Assembly: GCF_000427465.1 (NCBI RefSeq)
Contig: NZ_ATYB01000014.1
Location: 2,472,058-2,536,057, forward strand
Origin: Sinorhizobium arboris LMG 14919
GTDB lineage: Bacteria; Pseudomonadota; Alphaproteobacteria; Rhizobiales; Rhizobiaceae
Length of the DNA: 64,000 bases
Direction of reading: 5' to 3'
The notes below the pieces were generated by a model. The model saw only the letters and a list, made by a program, of their open reading frames with translations. It had not been told where the DNA came from and searched no databases. Both the position numbers and the translations under genes were made by a program. The first letter of the stretch is position 1. Each line of letters opens with the position of its first letter. Shown here piece by piece: positions 48,788 through 57,962 of the stretch.

Positions 48788-48979
48788 CATGGCCTCCGGT
48801 ATTTCTTCTGCGGGGAGCGGCGCGGCGACTGGATGCCATGGACGCTCCGTTGGATCTCCGTATCCTCGGCCGCCTCATGCGGCCGCGATACGTCTTCCAA
48901 ACAAACAGGTTTTCGTTTGTTTCCGGTAAACGCGATAGGCGGCATTTTAATCATTCAGGCGCAGAAATGGTGCGACCGG

Positions 48980-49525
48980 TTATGTTGCGTCGCCGGTCAC
49001 GACCCCGACGAACGGCAGTTCCCGGAACGCGTATGCGACATCCATTCCGTAGCCGACCACGAAATGATCAGGACATTCGAAGCCGACATAATCCGCTTCG
49101 AGATCGACGCGGCGCTTCACCCGCTTGTCGAGCAGCACGGCGATCGTGACGTTTCGCGCACCGCGCTCCAGAAGCAGCTCCTTGGCGAAGCGCAATGTGC
49201 GGCCGGACTCCAGAATATCGTCGATGAGAAGCACGTCGCGATCGCGCACGTCGCTGTCGATGTCCTTGGTGATCCTCACGCCCTTGGATTCGGTCCCGGT
49301 TCCGTAGCTCGAAAGCGTGATGAACTCGACTTCCGGAGCAAGGCCTGCCGCGTGCATGGCACGGATCAGATCGGCCGCAAAGATGAACGATCCCTTCAGG
49401 ATCGAGATGACCAGGAGATCCTTATGTGGCCCGCGAACGATGTCGCCGGCCATTTCCCGGTTGCGCGCCGCAATGGTTTCGGCACTGTAGAGGACGTCGA
49501 TATTCTTACCGCGGACGACGGGCAT
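48980..49525 (-). CDS. hpt: Hypoxanthine phosphoribosyltransferase
   Basis: 181 aa from the ATG at 49525 (MPVVRGKNIDVLYS). PRPP loop VLLIDDILESGRTL (about 101-114), SSYGTGTESKGVRI and FVVGYGMDVAYAFRELPFVG are HPRT hallmarks. It salvages hypoxanthine to IMP in the cytoplasm. A longer frame to 49555 is unlikely. It is divergent from the broken PCMT-like gene and is followed on its strand by cpdR. Confidence 0.94.
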   Translation of the reverse strand: MPVVRGKNIDVLYSAETIAARNREMAGDIVRGPHKDLLVISILKGSFIFAADLIRAMHAAGLAPEVEFITLSSYGTGTESKGVRITKDIDSDVRDRDVLLIDDILESGRTLRFAKELLLERGARNVTIAVLLDKRVKRRVDLEADYVGFECPDHFVVGYGMDVAYAFRELPFVGVVTGDAT

Positions 49526-49901
49526 GCGGGCTTCTCCATTCGTAAGGAAGAACACCGGCCTCCCTTCTTAGCCGCGATTAGCACATTCGGCGATCGGAAG
49601 CACCGGCTTAGGCAAAGGAAACAGCCATGTCCGGCATTTTTCCGCCTGCGTCGGTAGAGTCTATGGCCCTATGGTGCGTCCCGCCGGCGTTTGATTTTTT
49701 GTAAACTGTCCGCGAACTTGGCGCAAACCAGCCGAGCTACGAATATTTCAGATTTAGTTAGAATTCGGAAATTCAACCAATCATCGAGTTGGCAGTCGTC
49801 TTTCGAGACACCTCCCCCTCATGCACACGCACTACGCAGAGGCCCCATCGGAAATGTTCGGAGAATCGGCCGATGGGCCCGGTTTACGTTGCGAGGTCTG
49901 A
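49526..49901. other. Intergenic region before PCMT-like gene
   Basis: About 375 bp, AT-richer than the surroundings from 49690. ORFs here are weak. I see no promoter I can defend, no repeat and no attachment-site duplication. Confidence 0.4.
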
Positions 49902-50822
49902 ATGAGCTTTTCAAACGATGAGCTGGCAGTCATCAGACGCGCCTATGCTAAACAAATCCTGGCAGCTGCAAGGATTGCCGATGAAGACCTGGAACACGCA
50001 TTTGCGGCGGAGCGCCGTGAGCGCTACCTTGGACCTCCCCCCTGGTTTCTCGCAAGGTATGACGGCTACTACGAGATTCCTTCGTCGGATCCGGCCGTGC
50101 TGTATCAAGATTGTGTTCTTTCCATTTAGCAGGAAAGGAACGTCAATAACGGAAGTCCAGTTTTACACGCTTGGGCTCTGCATTCTCTGCAAATAAAACG
50201 CGGAAACAGCGTCGCACACATTGGGTGCGGCACTGGCTATTACACGTCTATCATCTCCAGGTTAACAGGAGAAACAGGCCGTATTCTAGCGGTAGAGTTT
50301 GATGATGAATTGGCTGATAGCGCCAAAAGAAATTTACGCGACAATGAAAACATAAAGGTTACTTGGGGAGACGGGAGTGTCTGGCCACAAGATCCCGTCG
50401 ATCGAATTTACGTAAACTTTGCTACTTCTCGCCCTTCGAAGTCTTGGATTGAGAACCTTCAGGTCGGTGGCAGGCTAATATTTCCGCTGGGCGTACCTAT
50501 GGAGCAATCACAGAACAAAAGAGCTAAGACGGCCAAAGGTATATGTTTGCTCGTGCAACGAGAACCTTCGGGTTACAAAGCCTCGTCGCTGGGCCCCAGC
50601 TACTTTGTTTGGGGAGAGGGTTCTCATGATGAGACCGCTATCCATTACAATAGAAAGAAATACCTAAGGCAGCTGCAAGATAGCATCGAAACAAAACAAG
50701 CGGACAGAATCAGAAGTTTGCGTTTGGGCAAAGCAAAAACATCGGATGAGTGGTTTTCCGGTGAGGATTGGGGGCTGTCCTACGAACCGCTTTCCAGATC
50801 TGGCCCTGCCGATGTCTATTGA
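49902..50822 (+). pseudogene. PCMT-like methyltransferase interrupted by an in-frame amber codon
   Basis: One continuous frame of 307 codons, ATG at 49902 (after GCGAGGT), is split only by TAG at 50127-50129 (codon 76). Before it: YQDCVLSI; after it: QERNVNNGSPVLHAW, then the SAM motif VAHIGCGTGYYTS and RILAVEFDDELADSAKRNL. These match protein-L-isoaspartate O-methyltransferase-type proteins, which read through VLYQDV...G-(I/V)NNG-(Q/S)P without a break. DNA here is visibly AT-richer than neighbours, suggesting acquisition. It may be a pseudogene, or an amber codon read by suppression; the first is likelier. Confidence 0.75.
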
Positions 50823-50824
50823 AG

Positions 50825-51283
50825 TCAGTCGCCGCTACGAGCACATTCCGCGGGGGAAGCACCGTCTTCGGCAGGTAAAATCGTCAAGTCCGGCATGTTT
50901 CCGCCCTCCGTCGGCAGCAGGTGCATATCGGCGCGTCCTTCTCCGAAACCGGCGATCAGCAGGAAGACCGTAAGCCCGAGAAAGGCGGCCAGGCCGGCAA
51001 AGCGCCGGGGCGGCATCGCATCGAGCCTGGTCCCGGCCGCGACCAGGATCCGCCGTGCTGCACTCCGCATTCCCGGGGCGGCCGCGGCGCTGGCCTTCGG
51101 TGGGGCGCCGGCCCCCCGCCTGTCGTTGAACACCGGATAGGGGCTACGCCGTGCCGTCGGCGCAACCGTCTCGAATTCGACATCGATATAGTCGAGGCGC
51201 CTCGGCTGAGCGGCACCGGAACGCGAGGCGCGCTCCGGTGGAATGAGGTCGATGCCCGCGGTCTTTGCGCGAAATGCCTGCAT
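50825..51283 (-). CDS. Conserved hypothetical single-pass membrane protein
   Basis: 152 aa from the ATG at 51283 (MQAFRAKTAGIDLIPPE). Basic and Pro-rich N-terminal part, then one membrane helix (FAGLAAFLGLTVFLLIAGFG, about 97-116), then a short periplasmic end with LLPTEGGNMPDLTIL. I recognise no family. It is divergent from ftsE and could share its regulation. The stop is 2 bp from the end of the amber-interrupted gene. Confidence 0.65.
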   Translation of the reverse strand: MQAFRAKTAGIDLIPPERASRSGAAQPRRLDYIDVEFETVAPTARRSPYPVFNDRRGAGAPPKASAAAAPGMRSAARRILVAAGTRLDAMPPRRFAGLAAFLGLTVFLLIAGFGEGRADMHLLPTEGGNMPDLTILPAEDGASPAECARSGD

Positions 51284-51669
51284 GGGCGCTCCCCGAACGC
51301 GGCGCCGAACGTCCTGCCTGCAGCGCCGTACGTCTTCGCTCGATGCACATGCCATCTGCGATGGAGACAAGGCATTGCTTCGAATCCTGACGAGACGTAA
51401 ACCGAAATGGTTAATGCTTTGGAAAGAAGGCCGCGAAAGCGGCGCCTTTTTGTGGAAAGTTCACCCTTGCTTAACCGTGTCACGCGCGGTTTTGCCTTGG
51501 CAGGAGCGTCGCCCTGCTGCATGTTCCTGAATTCGGAGCCGGTGTAGGCGGACATGCGGGTGCTTCAAGTGCTTCACCGGCCGTGGCGCATCTGATAGAC
51601 GGGTGGAGCTGCGATAATCCGGCCTTCGGCGGATTGGCGGGGGTCGTGACGAGAGACTGGACTGTCCCA

Positions 51670-52329
51670 TTGATTCACTTTGAAAACGTCGGATTGCGCT
51701 ATGGCATGGGGCCAGAGATCCTCCGGGACCTGACCTTCGACATTCCGCGCCGTTCGTTTCAATTCCTGACCGGGCCGTCGGGCGCCGGCAAGACGACGCT
51801 GCTCAGGCTCCTCTTCCTGTCGCTTAAGCCGACTCGCGGCCTCATCCGCATGTTCGACCGGAACATCTCCTCCATCCCCCGCGAGGAGTTTCCGATGCTG
51901 CGCCGCCGGGTCGGCATCGTTTTCCAGGACTTCCGGCTGCTCGACCACCTTACGACCTATGAAAACGTCGCCTTGCCGCTGAGGGTTCGCGGCAAAGAGG
52001 AGGCGAGCTATCGCTCCGACGTGCTCGAGCTCCTCAAATGGGTGGGTCTCGGTGAGCGCATCAACGTGTTGCCGCCGGTGCTGTCCGGCGGCGAGAAGCA
52101 GCGCGCTGCGATCGCGCGGGCGCTGATCGACCGGCCGGAAATCCTGCTTGCCGACGAGCCGACCGGCAATGTCGATCCGCCGATGGCGCGGCGATTGCTC
52201 AATCTCTTTCTGGAACTCAACCGACTCGGAACCGCAGTGGTGATCGCTACGCACGACCTGTCCTTGATGGATCAGGTCGAGGCCCGACGGATGATCCTGT
52301 CACAGGGGCGGCTCGATATCTATGAATGA
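51670..52329 (+). CDS. ftsE: Cell division ATP-binding protein FtsE
   Basis: 219 aa from a TTG at 51670 (reads MIHFENVGLRYGMGPEIL); the longer frame to 51583 is out of family. Walker A GPSGAGKTT (about 35-43), Q-loop VFQDFRLL, signature LSGGEKQRAAIARAL and Walker B LLADEPTGNVDP are canonical. With FtsX it forms an ABC complex that activates periplasmic peptidoglycan hydrolases at the divisome. Its end overlaps the ftsX start by 8 bp. Confidence 0.95.
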   Translation: MIHFENVGLRYGMGPEILRDLTFDIPRRSFQFLTGPSGAGKTTLLRLLFLSLKPTRGLIRMFDRNISSIPREEFPMLRRRVGIVFQDFRLLDHLTTYENVALPLRVRGKEEASYRSDVLELLKWVGLGERINVLPPVLSGGEKQRAAIARALIDRPEILLADEPTGNVDPPMARRLLNLFLELNRLGTAVVIATHDLSLMDQVEARRMILSQGRLDIYE

Positions 52330-53338
52330 GAACCGCGTCCCCCGCGGCGAGCGCGCCCCTCAGCCGCAACAGCAGCAGCGCCGCAGCGAGATGCGCGTGC
52401 GTCCGACGGGGCCGATCGTCCCTTCCGCCAATGTCTCGGGCCACGCGCTCATGTGCGTCATCGCCATCATGTCCTTTCTCGCCTGCCTGACGCTCGGCGG
52501 CGTCAGCATGGTGCGTGCGACCGCACAAAGCTGGCAATCGCAAATCTCCCGTGAGATCACCATTCAGATCAAGCCGGACGACAATCTCGACATGGAGAAG
52601 GCTCTGGCCGATGCGCGGGACCTGGCGCTGACATTCAGCGGGACGACGGGCGGCACGATCATCGACCGCGCCGCGACGGCACGCCTCCTCGAACCGTGGC
52701 TCGGTGGCGGGCTGGACCTCAACGAACTGCCCGTGCCGCGGCTCGTCGTGGTTACGATCGACGAGAACAATCCCCCCGATTTCGCCGCGATGCGCACAGC
52801 GCTGACGGAAACCATCCCCCAGGCCTTCCTCGATGATCACCGCACCTGGGTCGATCGCCTGGTCGCGATGGCGAGTACTACCACGATGATCGGCACCGGC
52901 GTCCTGGTTCTGGTCTTCTCCGCAATGGTGCTGACGGTCGTTTTCGCAACCCGCGGCGCCCTTTCGGGCAACCGCCACATCGTCGAGGTCCTCCATTTCG
53001 TCGGAGCGGAAGCGAGTTTCGTCGCCGCAGAATTTCAGAAGCACTTTCTTCGAATCAGCCTGAAGGGTGCCGGCGCCGGAGGCCTTCTGGCGGCGTTGTC
53101 CTTTGCAATGGCCAGCTTCTGGCAGTCGCGAACGTTCTCGACTCCGGAAACGGATCAGGCGACCGCCCTGTTCGGCACCTTCTCCATCGGCTACACCGGC
53201 TATCTCGGCATCGTCGCGATTATCGTCGTCATTGCCCTGCTGACGACCTTAACGGCTCGCCTTACCGTCATGCGAACGATCTACGAAATCGATCTTGTCC
53301 GGTCCGATCCCGGCCGAACCGACAGCTTTCAGGGTTGA
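52322..53338 (+). CDS. ftsX: Cell division protein FtsX
   Basis: 338 aa. It has a cytoplasmic N-terminal tail rich in Gln/Arg (PQPQQQQRRSEMRVR), then four membrane helices with a large periplasmic loop (about 75-180; SREITIQIKPDDNLDMEK) between helices 1 and 2, typical of FtsX. It binds FtsE and signals through the loop to EnvC-type amidase activators. Overlap with ftsE indicates translational coupling. YdcF follows on the same strand. Confidence 0.94.
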   Translation: MNENRVPRGERAPQPQQQQRRSEMRVRPTGPIVPSANVSGHALMCVIAIMSFLACLTLGGVSMVRATAQSWQSQISREITIQIKPDDNLDMEKALADARDLALTFSGTTGGTIIDRAATARLLEPWLGGGLDLNELPVPRLVVVTIDENNPPDFAAMRTALTETIPQAFLDDHRTWVDRLVAMASTTTMIGTGVLVLVFSAMVLTVVFATRGALSGNRHIVEVLHFVGAEASFVAAEFQKHFLRISLKGAGAGGLLAALSFAMASFWQSRTFSTPETDQATALFGTFSIGYTGYLGIVAIIVVIALLTTLTARLTVMRTIYEIDLVRSDPGRTDSFQG

Positions 53339-53403
53339 AATCGGCCGAAAGCCATGAATCACCCGCAATCGATCTATTCCCTGCCGCAATCTGCGGCTAT
53401 GTG

Positions 53404-54141
53404 ATGAGAATCATGAAGGTGGGAGAACTACGCGGAAGCGAAATGGCCGGGAGGGGCAAATGGCTGGCTAGGGCCGCGCGCCATCGCCGGTCCCGCAGCG
53501 TGCTGCGAAAAATACTGCGCCGCGGGGGATTCGTGCTGCTGGCAATCCTCGCCGTATTCGTCGCGGGCTTCCTGCAATTCGCCGATACCGTAGCCTCGCT
53601 GCAGCCGCCGGCCTCCCCGAGGGCCGACGCGATCGTCGTGCTCACCGGCGGTTTTCAGAGGATCGATCAGGCGGTCGACCTCCTCAAGTCCGGAGCCGGA
53701 AAACGGCTGCTGATTTCCGGTGTGAATCCGTCGACGACGGGGAGTCAGATCCGACGCAACACTCAGAGCTCCGCCGCCCTCTTCAAATGCTGCGTCGATA
53801 TCGGCCATGAGGCGATCGACACGATCGGCAATGCCACCGAAGCATCGCAATGGATCCGCGACCGCGGTTACCGGGCAATTCTCGTCGTGACGAACAACTA
53901 TCATATGCCACGTAGCCTGCTCGAACTGCGCCGCGCCAGGCCGGAGACCGAATTCATCGCCTATCCGGTCGTCAATTCCGATCTGAGGACGACCAATTGG
54001 CTGCGCAACCCCCGCGTGCTGAAGGCCATCCTGCTCGAATACGGCAAGTATTCGATCGCGTCGCTGCGTGACGCCGTAGGGGCCCGATGGACCAACGGGC
54101 TCAGGACCGAACACCTGGAGGTCAGACCGGGGGAGAAATAG
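53404..54141 (+). CDS. YdcF family protein (DUF218)
   Basis: 245 aa from the ATG at 53404 (MRIMKVGELRGSEM); other ATGs are at 53335 and 53413. One N-terminal helix (FVLLAILAVFVAGFLQFAD, about 40-58) precedes the DUF218 domain: RADAIVVLTGGFQRIDQAVDLL, LLISGVNPSTTGSQIRR, TIGNATEASQWIRDRGYRAI, NNYHMPRSLLELRR. The family (ElyC/SanA/YdcF) is linked to envelope lipid-carrier or peptidoglycan metabolism. It follows ftsX closely and precedes plsC, so all may be envelope genes in one transcript. Confidence 0.88.
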   Translation: MRIMKVGELRGSEMAGRGKWLARAARHRRSRSVLRKILRRGGFVLLAILAVFVAGFLQFADTVASLQPPASPRADAIVVLTGGFQRIDQAVDLLKSGAGKRLLISGVNPSTTGSQIRRNTQSSAALFKCCVDIGHEAIDTIGNATEASQWIRDRGYRAILVVTNNYHMPRSLLELRRARPETEFIAYPVVNSDLRTTNWLRNPRVLKAILLEYGKYSIASLRDAVGARWTNGLRTEHLEVRPGEK

Positions 54142-54296
54142 CGCCGCCGCAAACTCCCTCCTGCCCGCAGCCGGCGCGGCGAAGCCTTGCTGCAGACGAA
54201 ACGGCTTCGAGAACGTTCCTCCAGCAAAGTGTTTTCCTGCGTCGCATATTCGTGTAGGCAGCGTGGCGCCCCGCACCCGCATCGAGAGTCTGCCTG

Positions 54297-55085
54297 ATGA
54301 TCATCCTGCGTTCGATCCTCTTCAATCTGGTCTTCTACGCCAATCTGATCGTGCAGATGATCGTGCTGACGCCGATCTACTTCCTTGTGCCGCGCAAGAC
54401 GGCCTGGTTCGTGCCCAAGAACTGGGCGCGAAGCAACCATTGGCTGCTCGCGAAGATCGTCGGCACGACCTTCGAGATCGAGGGGCTCGATAACATTCCG
54501 AAGGGCTCCTACATCTTCGCGCCGAAGCATCAGTCCTTCTGGGATGCCTATGCGCTTCTCCCCTGGCTCGACGATCCCTTCTATATCCTCAAGCGGGAGC
54601 TCACCTGGATACCGCTGTTCGGCTGGTACATCGTCAAGCAGCGCATGGTTCCGGTGAACCGCGCCGCACGCGGCAAGGCGATGACAGAGGTCATGGACCG
54701 TACGAAACACGAGATGGCGACGGGGCGTCAGTTGATCATCTACCCCGAGGGGACGCGCCGCCCGCCCGGCGCACCGCCGGAATACAAATACGGCATTGCC
54801 CGGCTCTACCGAGACCTCCAGGTGCCGGTGGTTCCGGTCGCAATGCACCCGGGGCTGTTTTGGCCGCGGCGCAAGTTCCTGCGTTTTCCTGGGCACTTCA
54901 AGGTTCGCATCCTCCCGCCGATCGAGGCCGGCCTGGATCCGGACACGTTCTTGGCCAGGCTCGTGGAAGTGACGGAGGCGGCAAGCGACGATCTCCTCGT
55001 CGAAACGGTGAACGCCAATCCGCATCTGCCGCTGCCGTCAACCGCCAAACAGCGGCTGCAAGAGCTTGCAGCCGAGCCGCGATGA
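54297..55085 (+). CDS. plsC: 1-acylglycerol-3-phosphate O-acyltransferase PlsC
   Basis: 262 aa. An N-terminal helix (IILRSILFNLVFYANLIVQM) and acyltransferase motifs HQSFWDAY (HX4D, about 80) and YPEGTRRPPG (about 150) are clear, with FGWYIVKQRMVPVNR between. It adds the second acyl chain in phosphatidate synthesis at the inner membrane. The long C-terminal part (DTFLARLVEVTEAASDDLLVE) is common in alphaproteobacteria. It follows ydcF by 155 bp. Confidence 0.93.
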   Translation: MIILRSILFNLVFYANLIVQMIVLTPIYFLVPRKTAWFVPKNWARSNHWLLAKIVGTTFEIEGLDNIPKGSYIFAPKHQSFWDAYALLPWLDDPFYILKRELTWIPLFGWYIVKQRMVPVNRAARGKAMTEVMDRTKHEMATGRQLIIYPEGTRRPPGAPPEYKYGIARLYRDLQVPVVPVAMHPGLFWPRRKFLRFPGHFKVRILPPIEAGLDPDTFLARLVEVTEAASDDLLVETVNANPHLPLPSTAKQRLQELAAEPR

Positions 55086-55123
55086 CCGATGCGGACGGGG
55101 ATTCGTGGCTTGCAGGCCCCGGT

Positions 55124-55678
55124 TCAGGCTCGGACGGACGCAGCTTCGCCGGCCGTCAACCTCGCTACCACCTCCTCCAGCCAATGGTCGCGTATACCCA
55201 TTTCGCGAAGATGCTCGAGCGTGTTGAGGACGTATTCTCTGTTCGGTCCCGACTTGCCAGTGGCGACGGCGACAACCGCAGCCGCCTCCTCCGCACTTAG
55301 CGCGCCGGCATACTGCACATGGCAGCGGTCGACCACATAGGTCACCGCGAGGACGCGGCGTCCGTTGGAGAGTTGCACAGGCATGATTCGTTCCCTGTAG
55401 ACGTGCGTGACCAGCTCGCGTTCGCGCAGATAGTCGATCACCTCCGCCTTTTGCGCAGGCGCCACTCGGAATGCCGTCCCGAGGCATGAGCCGCCATAGT
55501 CGAGCCCCAGAACCAGGCCGGGGCGCGTTTCAGTCCCGCGGTGGACCCAGGAGCGCACACAGAGAGAGCGGCGGTAGCCGAATGCGCGCGCCGTCAGCTT
55601 CTCCTCAAAGCGAAAGCCCGGATTCCACATCAACGACCCGTAGCCAAAGACCCAAAATTCGTCCATATCCACTGCCAT
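55124..55678 (-). CDS. Gamma-glutamylcyclotransferase, ChaC-like
   Basis: 184 aa (M1 at 55678; an ATG at 55666 is equally possible). The BtrG/ChaC fold motif WVFGYGSLMWNPGF at the N-terminus and the catalytic Glu in EVIDYLRERELVTHVY-type AEVIDYLRERELVTHVY place it with ChaC, which cleaves glutathione to 5-oxoproline and Cys-Gly. C-terminal GPNREYVLNTLEHLREMGI fits. It is convergent with plsC. Confidence 0.9.
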   Translation of the reverse strand: MAVDMDEFWVFGYGSLMWNPGFRFEEKLTARAFGYRRSLCVRSWVHRGTETRPGLVLGLDYGGSCLGTAFRVAPAQKAEVIDYLRERELVTHVYRERIMPVQLSNGRRVLAVTYVVDRCHVQYAGALSAEEAAAVVAVATGKSGPNREYVLNTLEHLREMGIRDHWLEEVVARLTAGEAASVRA

Positions 55679-55925
55679 TCAAACATGCCGCCGGCCAATC
55701 ACCGAATCAGTGACCGGCGCCGCTGCGGCGTACCGAGATTTTTACTGCATAATTGCCGAGATCATATCGATCGAAGGACAAGATTGTGCAGCAGTTTCTC
55801 TTGCAATCGAACCTCCCGTGCCGGTAGGCGCGTGTCGCGCGATTGCGGATGAAGATTAGTTCGCCGCATGGAAATCGGCCACCCGAAAGGCCACCCCCGG
55901 CGGCAAGTGTGGAGTACCCGAAATC

Positions 55926-56939
55926 ATGACTGTGACCGCCGTCGCCAAGCCATCGCCTACCGGCAGGAAATTCTTGTGGCTGGCAGCAGGTATCGTCTTC
56001 GTGAGCGGCCTTTACTCCGCCGGTTGGTTTCTTGCCGCGGACCAGATCCAGAAGCGGCTGACCGCTTATCTGACGGACAGGCAGGCGATGGGCTTCAGCG
56101 GCGAATGCACCGACATGGAGGTGCGCGGCTTTCCCTTCCGGCTCGGTCTCTTCTGCGACAAGGTGCGCCTCGACGACACGCGACGCGGCGCGTCCGCATC
56201 CTTCGGCGCTCTGCGATCGGCGGCACAGGTTTATCAGCCCGGCCGTGCGGTTCTCGAACTGGACGGCCCCGCCGAAATCCGCGTTTCCCCCGGCGTCACC
56301 ATTTCGGCCGACTGGACGCTGCTCCACGCAAGTGTCGCGGCCGCCCTTTCCGGCATCGACCGCACGTCGGTGGCCTACGACAACCTGACCGGCACCGCGC
56401 GCTTCCCTCTGACGGGTAGCGGCCTCGGTTTCGGCGCCAGCCACGGCGAAGTCCATCTGCGCCAGAACGGCGGCAACTTCGACGCGGCACTCAGCGTTGA
56501 AAAGCTCGACCTGCGTCCCGATCAGGGACCCAGTCTGGCCGCACCGGCCGATATCACAATGGATCTGACTGTCGCGGACAAGGCCGAGTGGCTTCAGGCC
56601 GGCGATTTGCCGCCGCATATGCTGCGCGGCACCAGAGGCGAACTGAGGCAACTGACGCTCGATGCGGGCTCGGGAATGACTGCAGAACTCACCGGGCCTT
56701 TCTCGGTGAACGATCAGGGGCTGATTTCGGGAGAGTTTTCCCTCAAGCTCGCGAATATCGATGCCTGGCGGGAGAACTTCGTGAAGATTGCTCCCGACGA
56801 AACCGATCTGATCGACAACGTCGCCAACATGTTGAAGGCGCTTTCGGGCGGCAAGAACGAAGCGACGGTCAAACTGAACGTCCGCGACGGCACCGCCTTC
56901 CTCGCCTTCGTCCCGATCGGTATGCTGCCGGCGCTTTGA
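55926..56939 (+). CDS. DUF2125 domain-containing protein
   Basis: 337 aa. An N-terminal anchor (FLWLAAGIVFVSGLYSAGWF, about 15-34) precedes a mainly beta periplasmic region. Conserved blocks: GFSGECTDMEVRGFPFRLGLFC, FGALRSAAQVYQPGRAVLELDGPA and SFEVTIS-like VSPGVTISADW. This is a conserved alphaproteobacterial envelope protein of unknown function. A candidate palindromic repeat follows at 56957-57004. It stands alone, convergent with tyrC. Confidence 0.88.
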   Translation: MTVTAVAKPSPTGRKFLWLAAGIVFVSGLYSAGWFLAADQIQKRLTAYLTDRQAMGFSGECTDMEVRGFPFRLGLFCDKVRLDDTRRGASASFGALRSAAQVYQPGRAVLELDGPAEIRVSPGVTISADWTLLHASVAAALSGIDRTSVAYDNLTGTARFPLTGSGLGFGASHGEVHLRQNGGNFDAALSVEKLDLRPDQGPSLAAPADITMDLTVADKAEWLQAGDLPPHMLRGTRGELRQLTLDAGSGMTAELTGPFSVNDQGLISGEFSLKLANIDAWRENFVKIAPDETDLIDNVANMLKALSGGKNEATVKLNVRDGTAFLAFVPIGMLPAL

Positions 56940-56956
56940 GCGCCGCTCGTCTTCGA

Positions 56957-57004
56957 AGAGATCCGCGAAGAGTGTGTGCGGTTTTCCGCTCGCATGCCGC
57001 GGCT
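56957..57004. repeat. Palindromic repeat related to 43708-43738
   Basis: GTGTGTGCGG-TTTT-CCGCTCGCATG forms a GCGG/CCGC stem with TTTT loop and flanking GCG/CGC. The related copy is downstream of argH. It lies just after the DUF2125 stop codon. Confidence 0.55.
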
Positions 57005-57035
57005 GAAACCGACCTGAAAATAATCGCGATCCAGC

Positions 57036-57962
57036 CTATTTCTGATCCATGACGTGCCGGCCGAAATCGGGCATCGCGGTGTCCTGGCCGGCCTGAATGA
57101 TCGAACGGCGTATTGCCCGCGTGCGGGTGAAGAGATCGAACAGCTTGTCGCCGTCGCCCCAACGGATCGCGCGCTGCAGGGAGGCGAGATCCTCGGAGAA
57201 GCGGGCGAGCATTTCCAGGATCGCGTCCTTGTTGTGAAGGCAGACGTCGCGCCACATGGTCGGATCCGAAGCCGCAAGGCGGGTGAAGTCGCGGAACCCC
57301 GATGCCGAGTATTTGATCACTTCGGACTCGGTCACCGTTTCCAGGTCGTCGGCCGTACCGACGATGTTGTAGGCGATGATGTGCGGGAGATGCGACACGA
57401 TCGCCAGCACCTTGTCGTGATGCTCGGGGTCCATCTCGTCGACCATCGAGCCAAGCGTTTCCCAGAAGAGCCTGAGCCTGGCGACGGCCTCTTCGTCCGC
57501 GCCGGCCGGTGGCGTCAGAATGCACCAGCGACCGCGGAAGAGACCCGCAAAGCCGGCATCCGGACCAGAATGCTCAGTGCCGGCGATCGGGTGGCCGGGC
57601 ACGAAATGGACGCTTTTGGGCAGGTGCGGCGCCATCTGGGCGATGACCGACCCTTTGGTCGAACCGACATCGGTGACGATCGCGCCCGGTTTCAGATGGG
57701 CCGAGATCTCGGCGGCAACCGCGCCGGAGGCCCCGACAGGCACGGACACGATAACGAGGTCCGCGTCCTTGACCGCCTCGGCCGCCGAAAGCGTGTAGCG
57801 GTCGCCGAGGCCCAGCTCGGCGGCGCGCTTCAGCGTCGCTTCGCTGCGCGTCGTAACCACGATCGTACCGGCAAGCTGCCTCTCGCGAATATCCCGCGCG
57901 ATCGATGATCCGATCAGACCGATGCCGATAAGGGCGATGGTTTCGAACTGCTGAGCCATCAT
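57036..57962 (-). CDS. tyrC: Prephenate/arogenate dehydrogenase
   Basis: 308 aa. NAD motif [19 protein letters not shown] (about 9-27), [14 protein letters not shown] and the catalytic region [18 protein letters not shown] (His about 130) identify the PDH family. It converts prephenate or arogenate to the tyrosine precursor. The start overlaps the hisC stop (ATGA), so both are translationally coupled; hisC also transaminates aromatic precursors in many alphaproteobacteria. Confidence 0.93.
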   Translation of the reverse strand: MMAQQFETIALIGIGLIGSSIARDIRERQLAGTIVVTTRSEATLKRAAELGLGDRYTLSAAEAVKDADLVIVSVPVGASGAVAAEISAHLKPGAIVTDVGSTKGSVIAQMAPHLPKSVHFVPGHPIAGTEHSGPDAGFAGLFRGRWCILTPPAGADEEAVARLRLFWETLGSMVDEMDPEHHDKVLAIVSHLPHIIAYNIVGTADDLETVTESEVIKYSASGFRDFTRLAASDPTMWRDVCLHNKDAILEMLARFSEDLASLQRAIRWGDGDKLFDLFTRTRAIRRSIIQAGQDTAMPDFGRHVMDQK

